64,000 nt of DNA, taken from NCBI RefSeq assembly GCF_963677725.1, contig NZ_OY782507.1, positions 1,798,001 through 1,862,000 of the forward strand, given 5' to 3'. This DNA comes from an uncultured Cohaesibacter sp. Lineage in GTDB: Bacteria > Pseudomonadota > Alphaproteobacteria > Rhizobiales > Cohaesibacteraceae. Positions 1 to 8,807 of the stretch are shown piece after piece; position 1 is the stretch's first letter, and each line of letters begins with the position of its first letter. The notes beneath the pieces were generated by a model. It did not search any database and was not told the origin of the DNA. It saw only the letters and a list, made by a program, of their open reading frames with translations. The position numbers and the translations under genes are program-made.

Positions 1-68
1 TCAACCTGCCCTTCAAGACGTTTGTCGGCAAGGTCGGGACGGTAGGCATTAAGAGATGGATTGAGCAT
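1..68 (-). CDS. NlpC/P60 family cysteine peptidase, N-terminal fragment (cut by window edge)
   Basis: Only the first 22 codons are in the window. They read MLNPSLNAYRPDLADKRLEG followed by QV, which resembles the N-terminus of the NlpC/P60 (C40) cell-wall hydrolases that follow the M17 aminopeptidase in many Hyphomicrobiales. A clear ribosome binding site (AGGAG, ten bases before the ATG) supports the start. The gene lies 49 bp after the MarR gene on the same strand, so the two are probably co-transcribed. The catalytic Cys/His domain lies outside the window, so the family call rests on the N-terminal motif and the neighbours. Confidence 0.7.
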   Translation of the reverse strand, partial: MLNPSLNAYRPDLADKRLEGQV

Positions 69-117
69 GAATTTCTCCTGATTGGAGGGGGCTGATCAAG
101 ACTTGGTTGTCGCGCAT

Positions 118-468
118 TCACTGCGCAATTGCGGCAGTGGTCTCAACGATCTTGTCACCTAGAGACTGCACATAGCGGGCCCCTTTGACCGTGCGCAGGA
201 TGACGACATTGCGCTTGTCCTGATCATCGCGGCGGCGGGTCAACAAGCCCATACGGCCCATCGTATCAAGCGCTCTTGTGATGGCGGGTTTGGTAACGCC
301 CAGTTTGGCCGCAAGACCGCGCACCGTGTGGGGTGGGGTTTCCAGATAGACGGTGAGTAAAACGGTCATCTGCCGGGCGGACAGATCCGTGTCATCTTTG
401 AGCACCAAATCGTGGGTGACATCGTGCCATAAGTTCAACGCCTGGCTTGCGCTCATTGTCGTCGCCAT
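118..468 (-). CDS. MarR family winged-helix transcriptional regulator
   Basis: A 116-residue protein with a MarR-type winged helix: the recognition-helix region (LAAKLGVTKPAITRALDTMG, about residues 53-72) is followed by a wing rich in basic and acidic residues (LLTRRRDDQDKRNVV). It probably acts as a dimeric DNA-binding repressor in the cytoplasm; the ligand and targets are unknown. An AAGG ribosome binding site precedes the ATG. It sits between an M17 aminopeptidase and an NlpC/P60 hydrolase on the same strand, an arrangement recurrent in Hyphomicrobiales. At 116 residues it is shorter than the usual ~140-150, with short dimerisation helices. Confidence 0.85.
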   Translation of the reverse strand: MATTMSASQALNLWHDVTHDLVLKDDTDLSARQMTVLLTVYLETPPHTVRGLAAKLGVTKPAITRALDTMGRMGLLTRRRDDQDKRNVVILRTVKGARYVQSLGDKIVETTAAIAQ

Positions 469-553
469 TCAACACCTTGCCTGTTGGCCAATCCAATCTC
501 GTTACGGCTCCGGTATAATGTGCGCTGATTCATCATACGGATTCAAGTGGCTA

Positions 554-580
554 GGGGATTGCCACAGAGCAGCAATCCCC
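554..580 (-). terminator. Hairpin after the M17 aminopeptidase gene
   Basis: Perfect 9-bp inverted repeat (GGGGATTGC at 554-562, GCAATCCCC at 572-580) with a 9-base loop, 12 bases past the aminopeptidase stop codon. No good U-tract follows on the minus strand, so it may be a weak terminator or an mRNA 3'-end stabiliser that limits read-through into the MarR gene. Confidence 0.45.
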
Positions 581-592
581 GTTTGCGTTGCC

Positions 593-1978
593 TTATTTGG
601 CGTATTTTGCCTTCAGATGGCTGTAAATGGCGCGAATGGCCTGCGCTTCACCGCCTTTTGGTCGGGCAGGCTGGGCCGCTGGTGCCCAACCGTAAATGTC
701 GAAATGAACCCAGCTGCGGGTCTTGTCGACAAACCGACGCAGGAACAGGGCGGCGGTGATAGAGCCGGCAAAGCCCCCTGAGGAAATATGGTTCACATCG
801 GCAATGTCGGATGACAGATTGCTATCATAGCCAGACCAGAGGGGCATATTCCAAAGCGGATCCCACTGTTTGCGGCTTTCGTCCGAAAGAGAGGCGACCA
901 GGTCGGCATCATCGCTGTAGAAGGGTGGAAGATCCGGGCCGAGCGCCACACGGGCAGCACCGGTCAGGGTGGCCATATCAATCATCAGATCCGGCTCTTC
1001 TTCATCGGCCAGCGACATGGCATCGGCCAGCACCAGACGGCCTTCGGCGTCGGTATTGCCGATTTCAACGGTCAGGCCCTTGTGGCTGCGGAGCACATCG
1101 CCGGGACGGAAAGCGTCGCCGGAGACAGAATTCTCAACTGCCGGGATCAGGACGCGCAAACGCACCGGCAATTGCGCCGACATGATCATCGAGGCAAGGC
1201 CAAGCACGTTGGCCGCGCCACCCATATCCTTTTTCATCAGCAACATGGAAGAGGATGGCTTGAGATCGAGACCACCCGTATCGAAGCAGACGCCCTTGCC
1301 AACGAGGGTGACCTTTGGCGCGCCCTCGTCACCCCAGACAAAATCAAGCAGGCGCGGCGTGCGTGTCGAGGCTCTGCCGACCGCATGGATCATCGGGAAA
1401 TTGTGGGTGAGCAGATCCTCACCCTTGATGACGGTCAGGACGGCACCGTGGGTATCAGCCAATCCCTTGGTAACCGCTTCGAGTTCATCGGGGCCCATGT
1501 CACTGGCTGGGATGTTGATCAGGTCACGGGCCAGATTGCTGCCTTTGGCCTGACGCAAAATCTCGTCGCGATCGATGCCTTCCGGCCAATCAAGCTCCGG
1601 CATCGGCTTTGTATTTTCCTTATAGCGATCAAAGCGATACGCGCCGAGATGCCAAGCCAGTGTCGCCAGAAACAAAGCCTGCTCATTATCCACCAAAGGG
1701 CCTTCGATCACATAGTGATAGTGGCCTTGTGGCAAGCGCACCGGCAAAAGGCCGGCCAGCAATGGCGAGCGGGTGGTGCTTTTTTCCGTGCCGATGCCGA
1801 ACAGGACCGCTTCAATGGAGCCGTCAATGGACGGAATCAGGCAAATCTCCCCTTCCTTCGCCATAAAGCCGGTGCTTTGCACCCATTGGGTAGCAGGGGC
1901 CGACAGGGCCTTGGGCACTTGGCTTTCCCAATCGGAAGCGACGAAATGGATTGGCGTGGACTTGGCTTGTTCAGACAT
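593..1978 (-). CDS. Leucyl aminopeptidase family protein (peptidase M17)
   Basis: A 461-residue cytosolic metallo-aminopeptidase that removes N-terminal residues from peptides. The M17 signature NTDAEGRL, which carries metal-binding and catalytic residues, is at about residues 306-313. The metal-site segments VGKGVCFDTGGLDLKPS and MKKDMGGAANVLG precede it, and the C-terminal GGFAGSITAALFLRRF segment is typical. The reading frame stays open upstream to a TTG at 2062, but the segment before MSEQAKS is not M17-like, so I chose the ATG at 1978. Its ribosome binding site (GGGAAA) is only moderate. It is the first gene of the aminopeptidase-MarR-NlpC/P60 block. Confidence 0.92.
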   Translation of the reverse strand: MSEQAKSTPIHFVASDWESQVPKALSAPATQWVQSTGFMAKEGEICLIPSIDGSIEAVLFGIGTEKSTTRSPLLAGLLPVRLPQGHYHYVIEGPLVDNEQALFLATLAWHLGAYRFDRYKENTKPMPELDWPEGIDRDEILRQAKGSNLARDLINIPASDMGPDELEAVTKGLADTHGAVLTVIKGEDLLTHNFPMIHAVGRASTRTPRLLDFVWGDEGAPKVTLVGKGVCFDTGGLDLKPSSSMLLMKKDMGGAANVLGLASMIMSAQLPVRLRVLIPAVENSVSGDAFRPGDVLRSHKGLTVEIGNTDAEGRLVLADAMSLADEEEPDLMIDMATLTGAARVALGPDLPPFYSDDADLVASLSDESRKQWDPLWNMPLWSGYDSNLSSDIADVNHISSGGFAGSITAALFLRRFVDKTRSWVHFDIYGWAPAAQPARPKGGEAQAIRAIYSHLKAKYAK

Positions 1979-2284
1979 GCTTTGAGAATTTCCCGAGAAG
2001 TTGCCCGATGCCCAAAGTGGCGGGACGGCATCGGATGGAATCAGACCGCCGATCATGACCAAATCCTACTGCAAGCGCTTTTGGAAGGGAATGATTGAAT
2101 GGGTGAGATAGCGCCCTTTTCGATCGGTCTCAAGCGTGGCAAGCAGGGTGCAAATCCATGCAATTTGCACGAATTAACCAAGCATTAGGGTTAATTGTTT
2201 ATTGATGAGGGCAGAAAGCATCAAGCAACAGTCCGTCTATATTTGAAGGGGCAGTCTGTTGCCGTTCCGCACGAGGATTGCGTC
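1979..2284. other. Divergent intergenic region between aminopeptidase and tadD
   Basis: About 305 bp carrying the promoters of the minus-strand aminopeptidase and the plus-strand tadD. The part near 2155-2215 is AT-rich, with TTAACC/GGTTAATT half-sites that form an imperfect dyad around 2174-2197. I see no convincing -35/-10 pair and no small gene. Confidence 0.4.
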
Positions 2285-3091
2285 ATGACAAGTGGTTCCT
2301 TCACCCGCTCCCCTGCCCCCTCCCCCACACGGGCGCGCAAAGCCTTACTTGCGGCTTCGGTTGCGCTATTGGTGGCTGTGTCGGGTTGTTCATCGAACAA
2401 GAAAAGCGTCTCGTCGTCTGATCATCAGCGCACGGGTTATGCCACCGAACAGGCCTTGCAGGACTCCATCCGCTATTGGGAAAAGCGCTACAAGAATAAC
2501 CCCAAGGATGTCAAAGTGGCGCTGAATTACGGCACCGCCCTGCGCCATGCTGGCCGTTATGAACAGTCTCTGGCCGTGCTTGAAGCGATTGCTGCAACAA
2601 GACCATCGGATCGCATCGTGCTGGCAGCTTATGGAAAGGCACTGGCTTCGGTTGGTCGTTTCCAGCAGGCCCTCACCGTATTGCAGCGCGCTCAAACGCC
2701 GACCACGCCGGATTGGCGGTTGGAGTCGGCCATAGGTGCCATTCATGACCAGTTGGGCAACTTCTCCACCGCCCGCGCCCATTATGACAAGGCCCTGCTG
2801 CAGGCACCCGGGGCTCCGAGCGTGCTGAGCAATTATGGCTTGTCCTATTTGCTCGAAGGGGATCTGACCTCGGCAGAGGGCTATTTGCGTGAAGCGGCCA
2901 AACAGCCGGGTGCAGACAGCCGGGTGCGGCAGAATCTGGCGTTGGTCCTGGGGCTTCAGGGTAAATTTGCTGAAGCGGAAGCCATTGCCAGCAATGAATT
3001 GTCGCCACAACAGGCTGCGGCCAACATGGCCTATCTGAAAGCGATGCTCAAAGAGCGTGGCAACTGGAAGAACCTGAAAAAACAGGGGTGA
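2285..3091 (+). CDS. tadD: TadD-like TPR lipoprotein of the Tad pilus system
   Basis: A 268-residue predicted outer-membrane lipoprotein. A signal peptide ends in the lipobox VSGC at about residues 34-37, followed by tetratricopeptide repeats from about residue 60 to the C-terminus (for example VALNYGTALRHAGRYEQSLAVLEA and PSVLSNYGLSYLLEGDLTSAEGYL). TadD is thought to act as a pilotin or assembly factor for the secretin ring. The frame is open further upstream, but the ATG at 2285 has a GAGGA ribosome binding site and places the signal peptide correctly. It is transcribed convergently to tadC, with a shared terminator between them. Confidence 0.88.
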   Translation: MTSGSFTRSPAPSPTRARKALLAASVALLVAVSGCSSNKKSVSSSDHQRTGYATEQALQDSIRYWEKRYKNNPKDVKVALNYGTALRHAGRYEQSLAVLEAIAATRPSDRIVLAAYGKALASVGRFQQALTVLQRAQTPTTPDWRLESAIGAIHDQLGNFSTARAHYDKALLQAPGAPSVLSNYGLSYLLEGDLTSAEGYLREAAKQPGADSRVRQNLALVLGLQGKFAEAEAIASNELSPQQAAANMAYLKAMLKERGNWKNLKKQG

Positions 3092-3127
3092 TCGCGCACC
3101 CACTTTTAAAAAGTTACCCAGACAGAC

Positions 3128-3160
3128 AAAAAGGTCGATGCGCTTGCATCGACCTTTTTT
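3128..3160. terminator. Bidirectional intrinsic terminator between tadD and tadC
   Basis: Stem AAAAAGGTCGATGC (3128-3141), four-base loop, then GCATCGACCTTTTT (3146-3159). It is flanked by A-runs on one side and T-runs on the other, so it can stop both the plus-strand tadD transcript and the minus-strand tad operon. Confidence 0.9.
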
Positions 3161-3191
3161 CGTCTCATATGCCTTTGGGCTTTTTGTCGCT

Positions 3192-4148
3192 TTAACCCCA
3201 GAAGGAAATGGCAGCAGGTCCCAGAACTGCAACGAAAATCGCAGGCAGGAAGAACAGGATCATTGGAACCGTCAGTTTGGGCGGCAGAGCGGCTGCCTTT
3301 TTCTCGGCGGCCGTCATGCGCATGGCGCGGTTTTCGTTGGCCATGACGCGCAAGGCATCGCCGAGCGGCGTGCCGTAGCGTTCAGCCTGAATGAGCGAGG
3401 TCATCACCGCCCGCACCCCTTCCAGACCGGTGCGTGAGGACATGTTCTCATAGGCGGTCTTGCGATCCTGAAGATAAGACAACTCCGCCGTCAGCAAGGT
3501 CATTTCTTCGGCCAGCTCAACGCTCGACTTGCCAATTTCGGCTGCCACCTTCTGGAAGCCGGTTTCTGCGGTCATGCCGGACTCAACGCAAATCAGCATC
3601 AAATCAAGTGCATCTGGCCAGGCACGGGTGATCGAGGCCTGCCTTTTGGAGATCTGGTTGCGGATATAGATCGCCGGCGCGTAATAGCAGGCATAGGCAA
3701 AGGTCAACGAAAGCAAGACCTTGACCATCGGCGGGTAGTCGGGTTTGAGCACGATAAACAGATAAAAGAGCGCAACGGCCAGACCAATCATTGGCCCGAC
3801 GATCCGGGCAAAGGTGAAGGTCATCAAATGATTTTCCGAGCGGAAGCCGGCCTGTTTCAGACGTGCGCGGCTTTCCTTGTCGGCAAAAGCATTGCGCATG
3901 TTGAAGCGATCAACAATATTCATGATCACCGCCTTGGGCTCCTGTCGCAAGGAAACCTTTGTACGGCCATCCGAGGACAAGGCAGCCCGTTCGCGGCGGC
4001 GAATTTGTTCGCGCTCGGTTGCCACCTCTTTCATCCGGTTGCCCAGCTTGTCCGTTTGAAGAAAAGGCATGGCGGCGGCAAGGATCGATGCGATCACAGC
4101 AATGGCTGTCATCACCGAAAAAATATCCTGAATGTCAAAGCCAATCAT
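3192..4148 (-). CDS. tadC: Tad pilus inner-membrane platform protein TadC (type II secretion F family)
   Basis: A 318-residue polytopic membrane protein with the T2SSF domain (core WPDALDLMLICVESGMTAETGF at about 184-205). Membrane segments are near residues 11-29, 114-132, 142-160 and 295-317. With TadB it forms the inner-membrane platform on which the CpaF ATPase works to extrude Flp pilin. An AAGGA ribosome binding site precedes the ATG. It is the last gene of the minus-strand operon, about 60 bp after tadB, and is followed by a strong terminator. Confidence 0.93.
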   Translation of the reverse strand: MIGFDIQDIFSVMTAIAVIASILAAAMPFLQTDKLGNRMKEVATEREQIRRRERAALSSDGRTKVSLRQEPKAVIMNIVDRFNMRNAFADKESRARLKQAGFRSENHLMTFTFARIVGPMIGLAVALFYLFIVLKPDYPPMVKVLLSLTFAYACYYAPAIYIRNQISKRQASITRAWPDALDLMLICVESGMTAETGFQKVAAEIGKSSVELAEEMTLLTAELSYLQDRKTAYENMSSRTGLEGVRAVMTSLIQAERYGTPLGDALRVMANENRAMRMTAAEKKAAALPPKLTVPMILFFLPAIFVAVLGPAAISFWG

Positions 4149-4210
4149 GTCTTATGTTCCTTGTCAGCCCAGCGTTGTCCGACCCAGCATTTACACGGCA
4201 GATTTTGTGG

Positions 4211-5215
4211 TTAAATGTCGAAATTGATCATGGCGCGCATCATGAAGATTCCGATGGCCATCCACACCAAAGTCGCCGCCATCACCATATGGCCCAAAGA
4301 ACTGGTGAGCATCACCATGATGTAATCTGGCGAGGTCAAATAGGTCATGATACCGATGATGAATGGCATGGCTGCAATGATCGCCGCCGACGCCTTGGCT
4401 TCCATCGACATGGCCTGAATTTTTTCCTTCATCTGGGCGCGTGCGCGCAGAACCCGCGACAGGTTGCCCAAAGCTTCCGACAGTGAGCCACCGGCCTGTG
4501 CCTGAATGGTAATCACGATTGCGAAGAAATTGGTTTCGGCAATTGGCACGCGTTCATGCAAGCGGGGAACCACACTGGACAAGGGCAGCCCCATGGCCTG
4601 TTCGTCAACCAGACGCTTGAATTCGGAGCAAACTGGTTCAGCAGTCTCGCTTGAAGCAATAACAATGCAGTCACCAAGCGGCAGACCCGTACGGATACCG
4701 CGCACGATGACGTCAATGGCATTGGGAAATTCGGCGACGAATTTTTTGATCCGCTTCTTGCGTTTGCGGGAGAGCCAGAAATGGGGCAAGCCGATCAAGC
4801 CGACAATGCCCATACCGATGGAGACCAGCATCCCCATGCCTCCGATCAAGGCAGCCAGGAAGCAAACGGCACCACAAATTGCGCTATAGAGGCGGAAGGT
4901 GCGAGGTGTCATCTCCAAACCGGCCTGAATGAGGCGGGCGGACAGGGTCTGCTTTTTCTTGATACCCTTTTTCTGTTCTTCCTCGATCTTTTTCAGGTTG
5001 CTTTCAAGATCCTTGCGGCGATCAGCGCTGGCGGATTTCAGACGCTTGTCGGCGAGATGGACGCGGCTCATGGAAATGGTTTCCATCCGCTTGCGGCGCA
5101 CATGATCCTTGGACAGCTTGGGATAGAACAAGCCCCAGCCAATGCCAAGCACGGATAAAACCACGAGCAAAAACAACGCAATCGTGAAGAACAGGTCACC
5201 TGTGACTAAGTCCAT
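4211..5215 (-). CDS. tadB: Tad pilus inner-membrane platform protein TadB (type II secretion F family)
   Basis: A 334-residue membrane protein. It has an N-terminal membrane segment (about 8-30), a charged cytoplasmic stretch with a probable coiled coil (LESNLKKIEEEQKKGIKKKQ, about 68-88), two membrane segments around 108-145, the T2SSF core (FPNAIDVIVRGIRTGLPLGD, about 163-182) and two C-terminal membrane segments. It pairs with TadC as the pilus platform. The AAGGAG ribosome binding site is well placed. It lies between cpaF and tadC, in standard order. Confidence 0.93.
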   Translation of the reverse strand: MDLVTGDLFFTIALFLLVVLSVLGIGWGLFYPKLSKDHVRRKRMETISMSRVHLADKRLKSASADRRKDLESNLKKIEEEQKKGIKKKQTLSARLIQAGLEMTPRTFRLYSAICGAVCFLAALIGGMGMLVSIGMGIVGLIGLPHFWLSRKRKKRIKKFVAEFPNAIDVIVRGIRTGLPLGDCIVIASSETAEPVCSEFKRLVDEQAMGLPLSSVVPRLHERVPIAETNFFAIVITIQAQAGGSLSEALGNLSRVLRARAQMKEKIQAMSMEAKASAAIIAAMPFIIGIMTYLTSPDYIMVMLTSSLGHMVMAATLVWMAIGIFMMRAMINFDI

Positions 5216-5290
5216 GCTCGCTCCTTGGTCTTTATCGTTTCACTCAAGGGCCTTTGCTGTCGGCAGTTCCGATGCCAAGGCCTCAAATCA

Positions 5291-6736
5291 TCAGAAACCA
5301 TCTTTGTCGGCTGCCGCATCCAGCGCGGCGGCCAAGTTGGCTTCTTCGTTATAGTATCGAGCCCGCTCCCAGAAAGCCGGGCGTCCGATACCGGTGGATT
5401 TGTGCTTGCCGATGATCTTGCCGTTGGCGTCTTCACCCTGAATTTCATAAAGGAACAGATCCTGGGTGGTGATCACGTCGCCTTCCATGCCGGTGACTTC
5501 CGTGATATGGGTGATGCGGCGCGATCCATCGCGCAGGCGAGAGGCCTGAATGATCACATCAATCGATCCGACAATCATTTCCCGGATCGTACGGGTGGGC
5601 AAGTCATAGCCCCCCATGGTGATCATGGCTTCCATACGGGACAGAGCCTCACGCGGAGAGTTGGCGTGGAGCGTGCCCATTGATCCATCGTGACCGGTAT
5701 TCATGGCCTGCAACAAGTCAAAGGCTTCAAAGCCACGCACCTCACCCACGATGATCCGTTCGGGACGCATACGCAGACAGTTCTTGACGAGATCGGTCAT
5801 GGTGATCTGACCCTCGCCTTCGAGGTTCGGCGGGCGGGTTTCCAGACGCACCACATGGGGCTGCTGCAATTGCAACTCGGCAGCGTCTTCGCAGGTGATG
5901 ATGCGCTCGTCTGTCTCGATATAGTTGGTCATGCAATTGAGCAGCGTCGTCTTGCCCGAACCAGTACCGCCAGAAATGACCAGATTACAGCGAACCTTGC
6001 CGATAATCTTGAGGATCTGCGCCCCTTCGGGCGAAATCGTGCCGAATTTGACCAATTGATCAAGGGTCAGTTTGTCTTTTTTGAATTTACGAATGGTCAG
6101 GCTGGGGCCATCGATGGCCAAAGGAGGTGCGATCACGTTCACACGAGATCCATCGGGCAATCGGGCGTCACAGATCGGGCTTGATTCATCAACCCGGCGG
6201 CCAACCTGTGACACGATCCGCTGACAGATATTCATCAGCTGGCCATTGTCGCGGAAACGGACGTTGGTCAGATAGACCTTTCCCGAGGTTTCGATATAGG
6301 TCTTCTCGGCCCCGTTGACCATGATATCGGCAATGTCATCGCGGGCCAGCAAAGGTTCCAGCGGGCCATAGCCCAACACATCGTTACAAATGTCATCAAG
6401 CAGTTCTTCCTGCTCGGCGATGGACAGGACGATATTTTTCAGCGCGATGATTTCGGAGACGATATCGCGGATTTCCTCGCGCGCCGTCTCCGCATCCAAC
6501 CGCGCCATCTGGGCCAGATCGATGGTATCGATCAGCGCTCCGAAGACGGAGGTCTTGATGTCAAAATACTGTTCGGAGCGGCCAGCCTGAGAGCTTTCCT
6601 CGATCGGCTCATAATTTACCTCGACCGCTTTCTTATAAGAATCGTCATCCTTCTTCTTGGGCTCTGATTTGCCAGCAGAAGGTTTGGGCGCCACTGGGGC
6701 TTTGCGAGCTCCATCTGTTCCACGTTTTCCGAACAT
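5291..6736 (-). CDS. cpaF: Tad pilus assembly ATPase CpaF/TadA
   Basis: A 481-residue hexameric secretion ATPase of the T2SSE/PilT superfamily that powers Flp pilus extension and perhaps retraction. The Walker A motif GGTGSGKTT is at about residues 255-263, the Walker B region RIIVGEVRG at about 322-330, and the His-containing segment [12 protein letters not shown] follows. The N-terminal 40 residues are basic, Pro/Lys-rich and probably disordered. It lies 13 bp downstream of cpaE within one operon. Length and motifs are normal for the family. Confidence 0.96.
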   Translation of the reverse strand: MFGKRGTDGARKAPVAPKPSAGKSEPKKKDDDSYKKAVEVNYEPIEESSQAGRSEQYFDIKTSVFGALIDTIDLAQMARLDAETAREEIRDIVSEIIALKNIVLSIAEQEELLDDICNDVLGYGPLEPLLARDDIADIMVNGAEKTYIETSGKVYLTNVRFRDNGQLMNICQRIVSQVGRRVDESSPICDARLPDGSRVNVIAPPLAIDGPSLTIRKFKKDKLTLDQLVKFGTISPEGAQILKIIGKVRCNLVISGGTGSGKTTLLNCMTNYIETDERIITCEDAAELQLQQPHVVRLETRPPNLEGEGQITMTDLVKNCLRMRPERIIVGEVRGFEAFDLLQAMNTGHDGSMGTLHANSPREALSRMEAMITMGGYDLPTRTIREMIVGSIDVIIQASRLRDGSRRITHITEVTGMEGDVITTQDLFLYEIQGEDANGKIIGKHKSTGIGRPAFWERARYYNEEANLAAALDAAADKDGF

Positions 6737-6749
6737 TTACTCTCACCCG

Positions 6750-8057
6750 TTACTTCGACTTTTTCAGCTTGCTCAATAATGGTGCAAGCAGGGACTTGCT
6801 GACTTTCGGCGCTTCGGAGCGGCCGGTAATGTCAGCGGCGATGGCATCGAAAATTTCTGCAGTCTTTGCGCTCGAGCCCAGCTCGCTGATCATCTGACCA
6901 TTGTTTGCTGCCATGCCGAAGGTGGCCGCATCGAAAGGAACTTCGACATAGTCGGTCCGCTCAAGAGCGGCTGCGAATTCCTTGGCCTTGATTTCCGGAC
7001 GTTTCTGCATGCCTGTCTGATTGATCACCAGATGAGGAGGCTTGTCACCGCGACGCTCTTGGCCAAGCATATCAAGCATGTTCTTGACATTACGCAAGTT
7101 TGCCAGATCCGGCGCTGCCGTGATGACAATTTCGTCCGCATTGAGCAGCAACTGACGGTTCCACTCCGTCCAGATATGGGGCAAATCCATCACGATGAAG
7201 GGCGCGCTATTTTGAAGCAACTCCACCATGTGACCGAAAAACTCGCCGTCATAATCACAAGTCTGATCCAAAATGGCCGGCGCGGTCAGCAGGCTGAGGC
7301 GTTCAGAGCATTTGGTCAGCAGGCGCTCAAGGAACTGATCATCGAGACGCTCTGCCGCCTTGATGGCGTCAGCAATGGTCTGGGGGGGATCTTCGTTGAA
7401 ATCGAGCCCGGTCGTCCCGAACGCGATGTCGAAGTCCGAGATGATCACATCTTGATGATATTTCGAGGAAATCGACCAACCAATATTGTGCGCGAGTGTT
7501 GACGAGCCGACCCCGCCCTTTGCACCAATGAAGGCAACGGACTTGCCAAGCGGGTCCGATTCCGGGCTGCCAAACAGATCGCTCAGCGACTTGATCAATT
7601 CAATTTGGCCAACCGGTGCGACGATATATTCCGATACTCCACGACGGACAAGATCGCGATACATCTGCACGTCATTGATATGACCGATCAGCACAACCTT
7701 GGTGCCAACGTCACAAACTTCGGCCAGTTTGTCGAGGTCGTCGACCAGTTGCTCGTAGCTTTCGTTGGCTTCCAGCAAAATGAGGTTTGGCGTCGCGGCT
7801 TCGGAGAAGAATTCCGTTGCCGAACGAATGCCGCCCATCACGGCCTTCAGGTGAACGCGAGCCATCCGCCGGTCGGATGCAATAGCCTCGATCGTTGCGT
7901 AAATCTGTTCTGTATCGCAGAAAGCATGGATCGACACGCGTGGAAGCGGGCGAATTTCCGCCAGTTCTTCCGCACCTGCACTGGCAAATTCCTGCTCGAA
8001 TGCTGCCAGGTCATTTTCCAGCTCAAAACTGGAATCAGGGGCTCTTTGCTCACTCAT
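6750..8057 (-). CDS. cpaE: Tad pilus localisation ATPase CpaE/TadZ
   Basis: A 435-residue protein: a receiver-like N-terminal domain (about 40-160) followed by a ParA/MinD-type ATPase domain with the deviant P-loop KGGVGSSTLAHN (about 180-191). TadZ/CpaE proteins mark the pole where the Tad machine is assembled. The ATG overlaps the cpaD stop by four bases (ATGA), which implies translational coupling. It lies immediately upstream of cpaF. It could be confused with a chromosome-partition ATPase, but the operon settles the role. Confidence 0.93.
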   Translation of the reverse strand: MSEQRAPDSSFELENDLAAFEQEFASAGAEELAEIRPLPRVSIHAFCDTEQIYATIEAIASDRRMARVHLKAVMGGIRSATEFFSEAATPNLILLEANESYEQLVDDLDKLAEVCDVGTKVVLIGHINDVQMYRDLVRRGVSEYIVAPVGQIELIKSLSDLFGSPESDPLGKSVAFIGAKGGVGSSTLAHNIGWSISSKYHQDVIISDFDIAFGTTGLDFNEDPPQTIADAIKAAERLDDQFLERLLTKCSERLSLLTAPAILDQTCDYDGEFFGHMVELLQNSAPFIVMDLPHIWTEWNRQLLLNADEIVITAAPDLANLRNVKNMLDMLGQERRGDKPPHLVINQTGMQKRPEIKAKEFAAALERTDYVEVPFDAATFGMAANNGQMISELGSSAKTAEIFDAIAADITGRSEAPKVSKSLLAPLLSKLKKSK

Positions 8058-8770
8058 TTGCTGACCTCTGAACTCGTGCCCGATTTGTTGCCCAAATCTG
8101 GAGACCAGGTGGGTTCACCTTTGCGATATTTCTCATTTACCGTACCCCGGCGCATGCTATCGCGGGCATCCCAGCCACGCGGCTGCACCAGATCCTGAGG
8201 ATTGGCAACCATGGCAGCCAAGTTTGCCTGTGTGGTGCACCCAAAATCGAAATGACTGCGATTGTCTCGCTGATGCACCAGATCCTGCGGATGAGTGCCG
8301 CAAGGCAGGGTCTTGGCCTCGACCCGTGGATAGGCCAGTCGAACCGGTGCATCGGTCGCGCCAGTTGCCCCATAAGAAATCATGTCGATCTGACCGGGCT
8401 TGACGCCAGAGCGCATCAACTCGGTGCGCACCTGTTTGGCCATGTAACCAGCATTGCTTTCGTTTTCAGCGCCTGCCGGTACCATGATCTGGATGACGGC
8501 GGCATTTTCATGGCTGAAGTCACGGGCATAAGCCGCAATGGCCGACCGGGAGGACGGTGTCAGATTTTCGCTATGAACGCCAACCGGAATGTCGATGGTT
8601 TTTGCGGATTGTTGCAAGGTGATCGGATGGCGCAGGCGATAGTCATCACTGACCGAGCCAGTGATTTCGCGTTTGCTGTCACAGGCAACCAGCGTCAGGG
8701 CACAGGCGGCGATTGTGGCCGCCTTAAGCAACCGGACAGAGAGCATGGTCTGCGATTGTGTGTTGGACAT
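8054..8770 (-). CDS. cpaD: Tad pilus assembly lipoprotein CpaD
   Basis: A 238-residue predicted lipoprotein with a signal peptide ending in LTLVAC at about residue 27. The remainder matches the CpaD family (YRLRHPITLQ near the mature N-terminus, a conserved YARDF stretch, GCTTQANLAAMVANPQDLVQPR near the C-terminus). CpaD is an outer-membrane partner of the CpaC secretin. I chose the ATG at 8770, which has an AAAGAGG ribosome binding site and a proper signal peptide, over in-frame starts up to 8866 that would encode unrelated sequence. It lies between cpaC and cpaE. Confidence 0.9.
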   Translation of the reverse strand: MSNTQSQTMLSVRLLKAATIAACALTLVACDSKREITGSVSDDYRLRHPITLQQSAKTIDIPVGVHSENLTPSSRSAIAAYARDFSHENAAVIQIMVPAGAENESNAGYMAKQVRTELMRSGVKPGQIDMISYGATGATDAPVRLAYPRVEAKTLPCGTHPQDLVHQRDNRSHFDFGCTTQANLAAMVANPQDLVQPRGWDARDSMRRGTVNEKYRKGEPTWSPDLGNKSGTSSEVSK

Positions 8771-8807
8771 CGAAACGGCCTCTTTAAAAATCTTCATCTC
8801 TCGGGCC

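Noticed and set aside
1082-2098. A 338-codon plus-strand open frame opposite the M17 aminopeptidase
   Set aside because: Antisense to a gene with a clear NTDAEGRL signature; no recognisable protein motif.
2195-2284. Upstream extension of tadD
   Set aside because: It would bury the lipoprotein signal peptide behind 30 extra residues; the ATG at 2285 has a better ribosome binding site.
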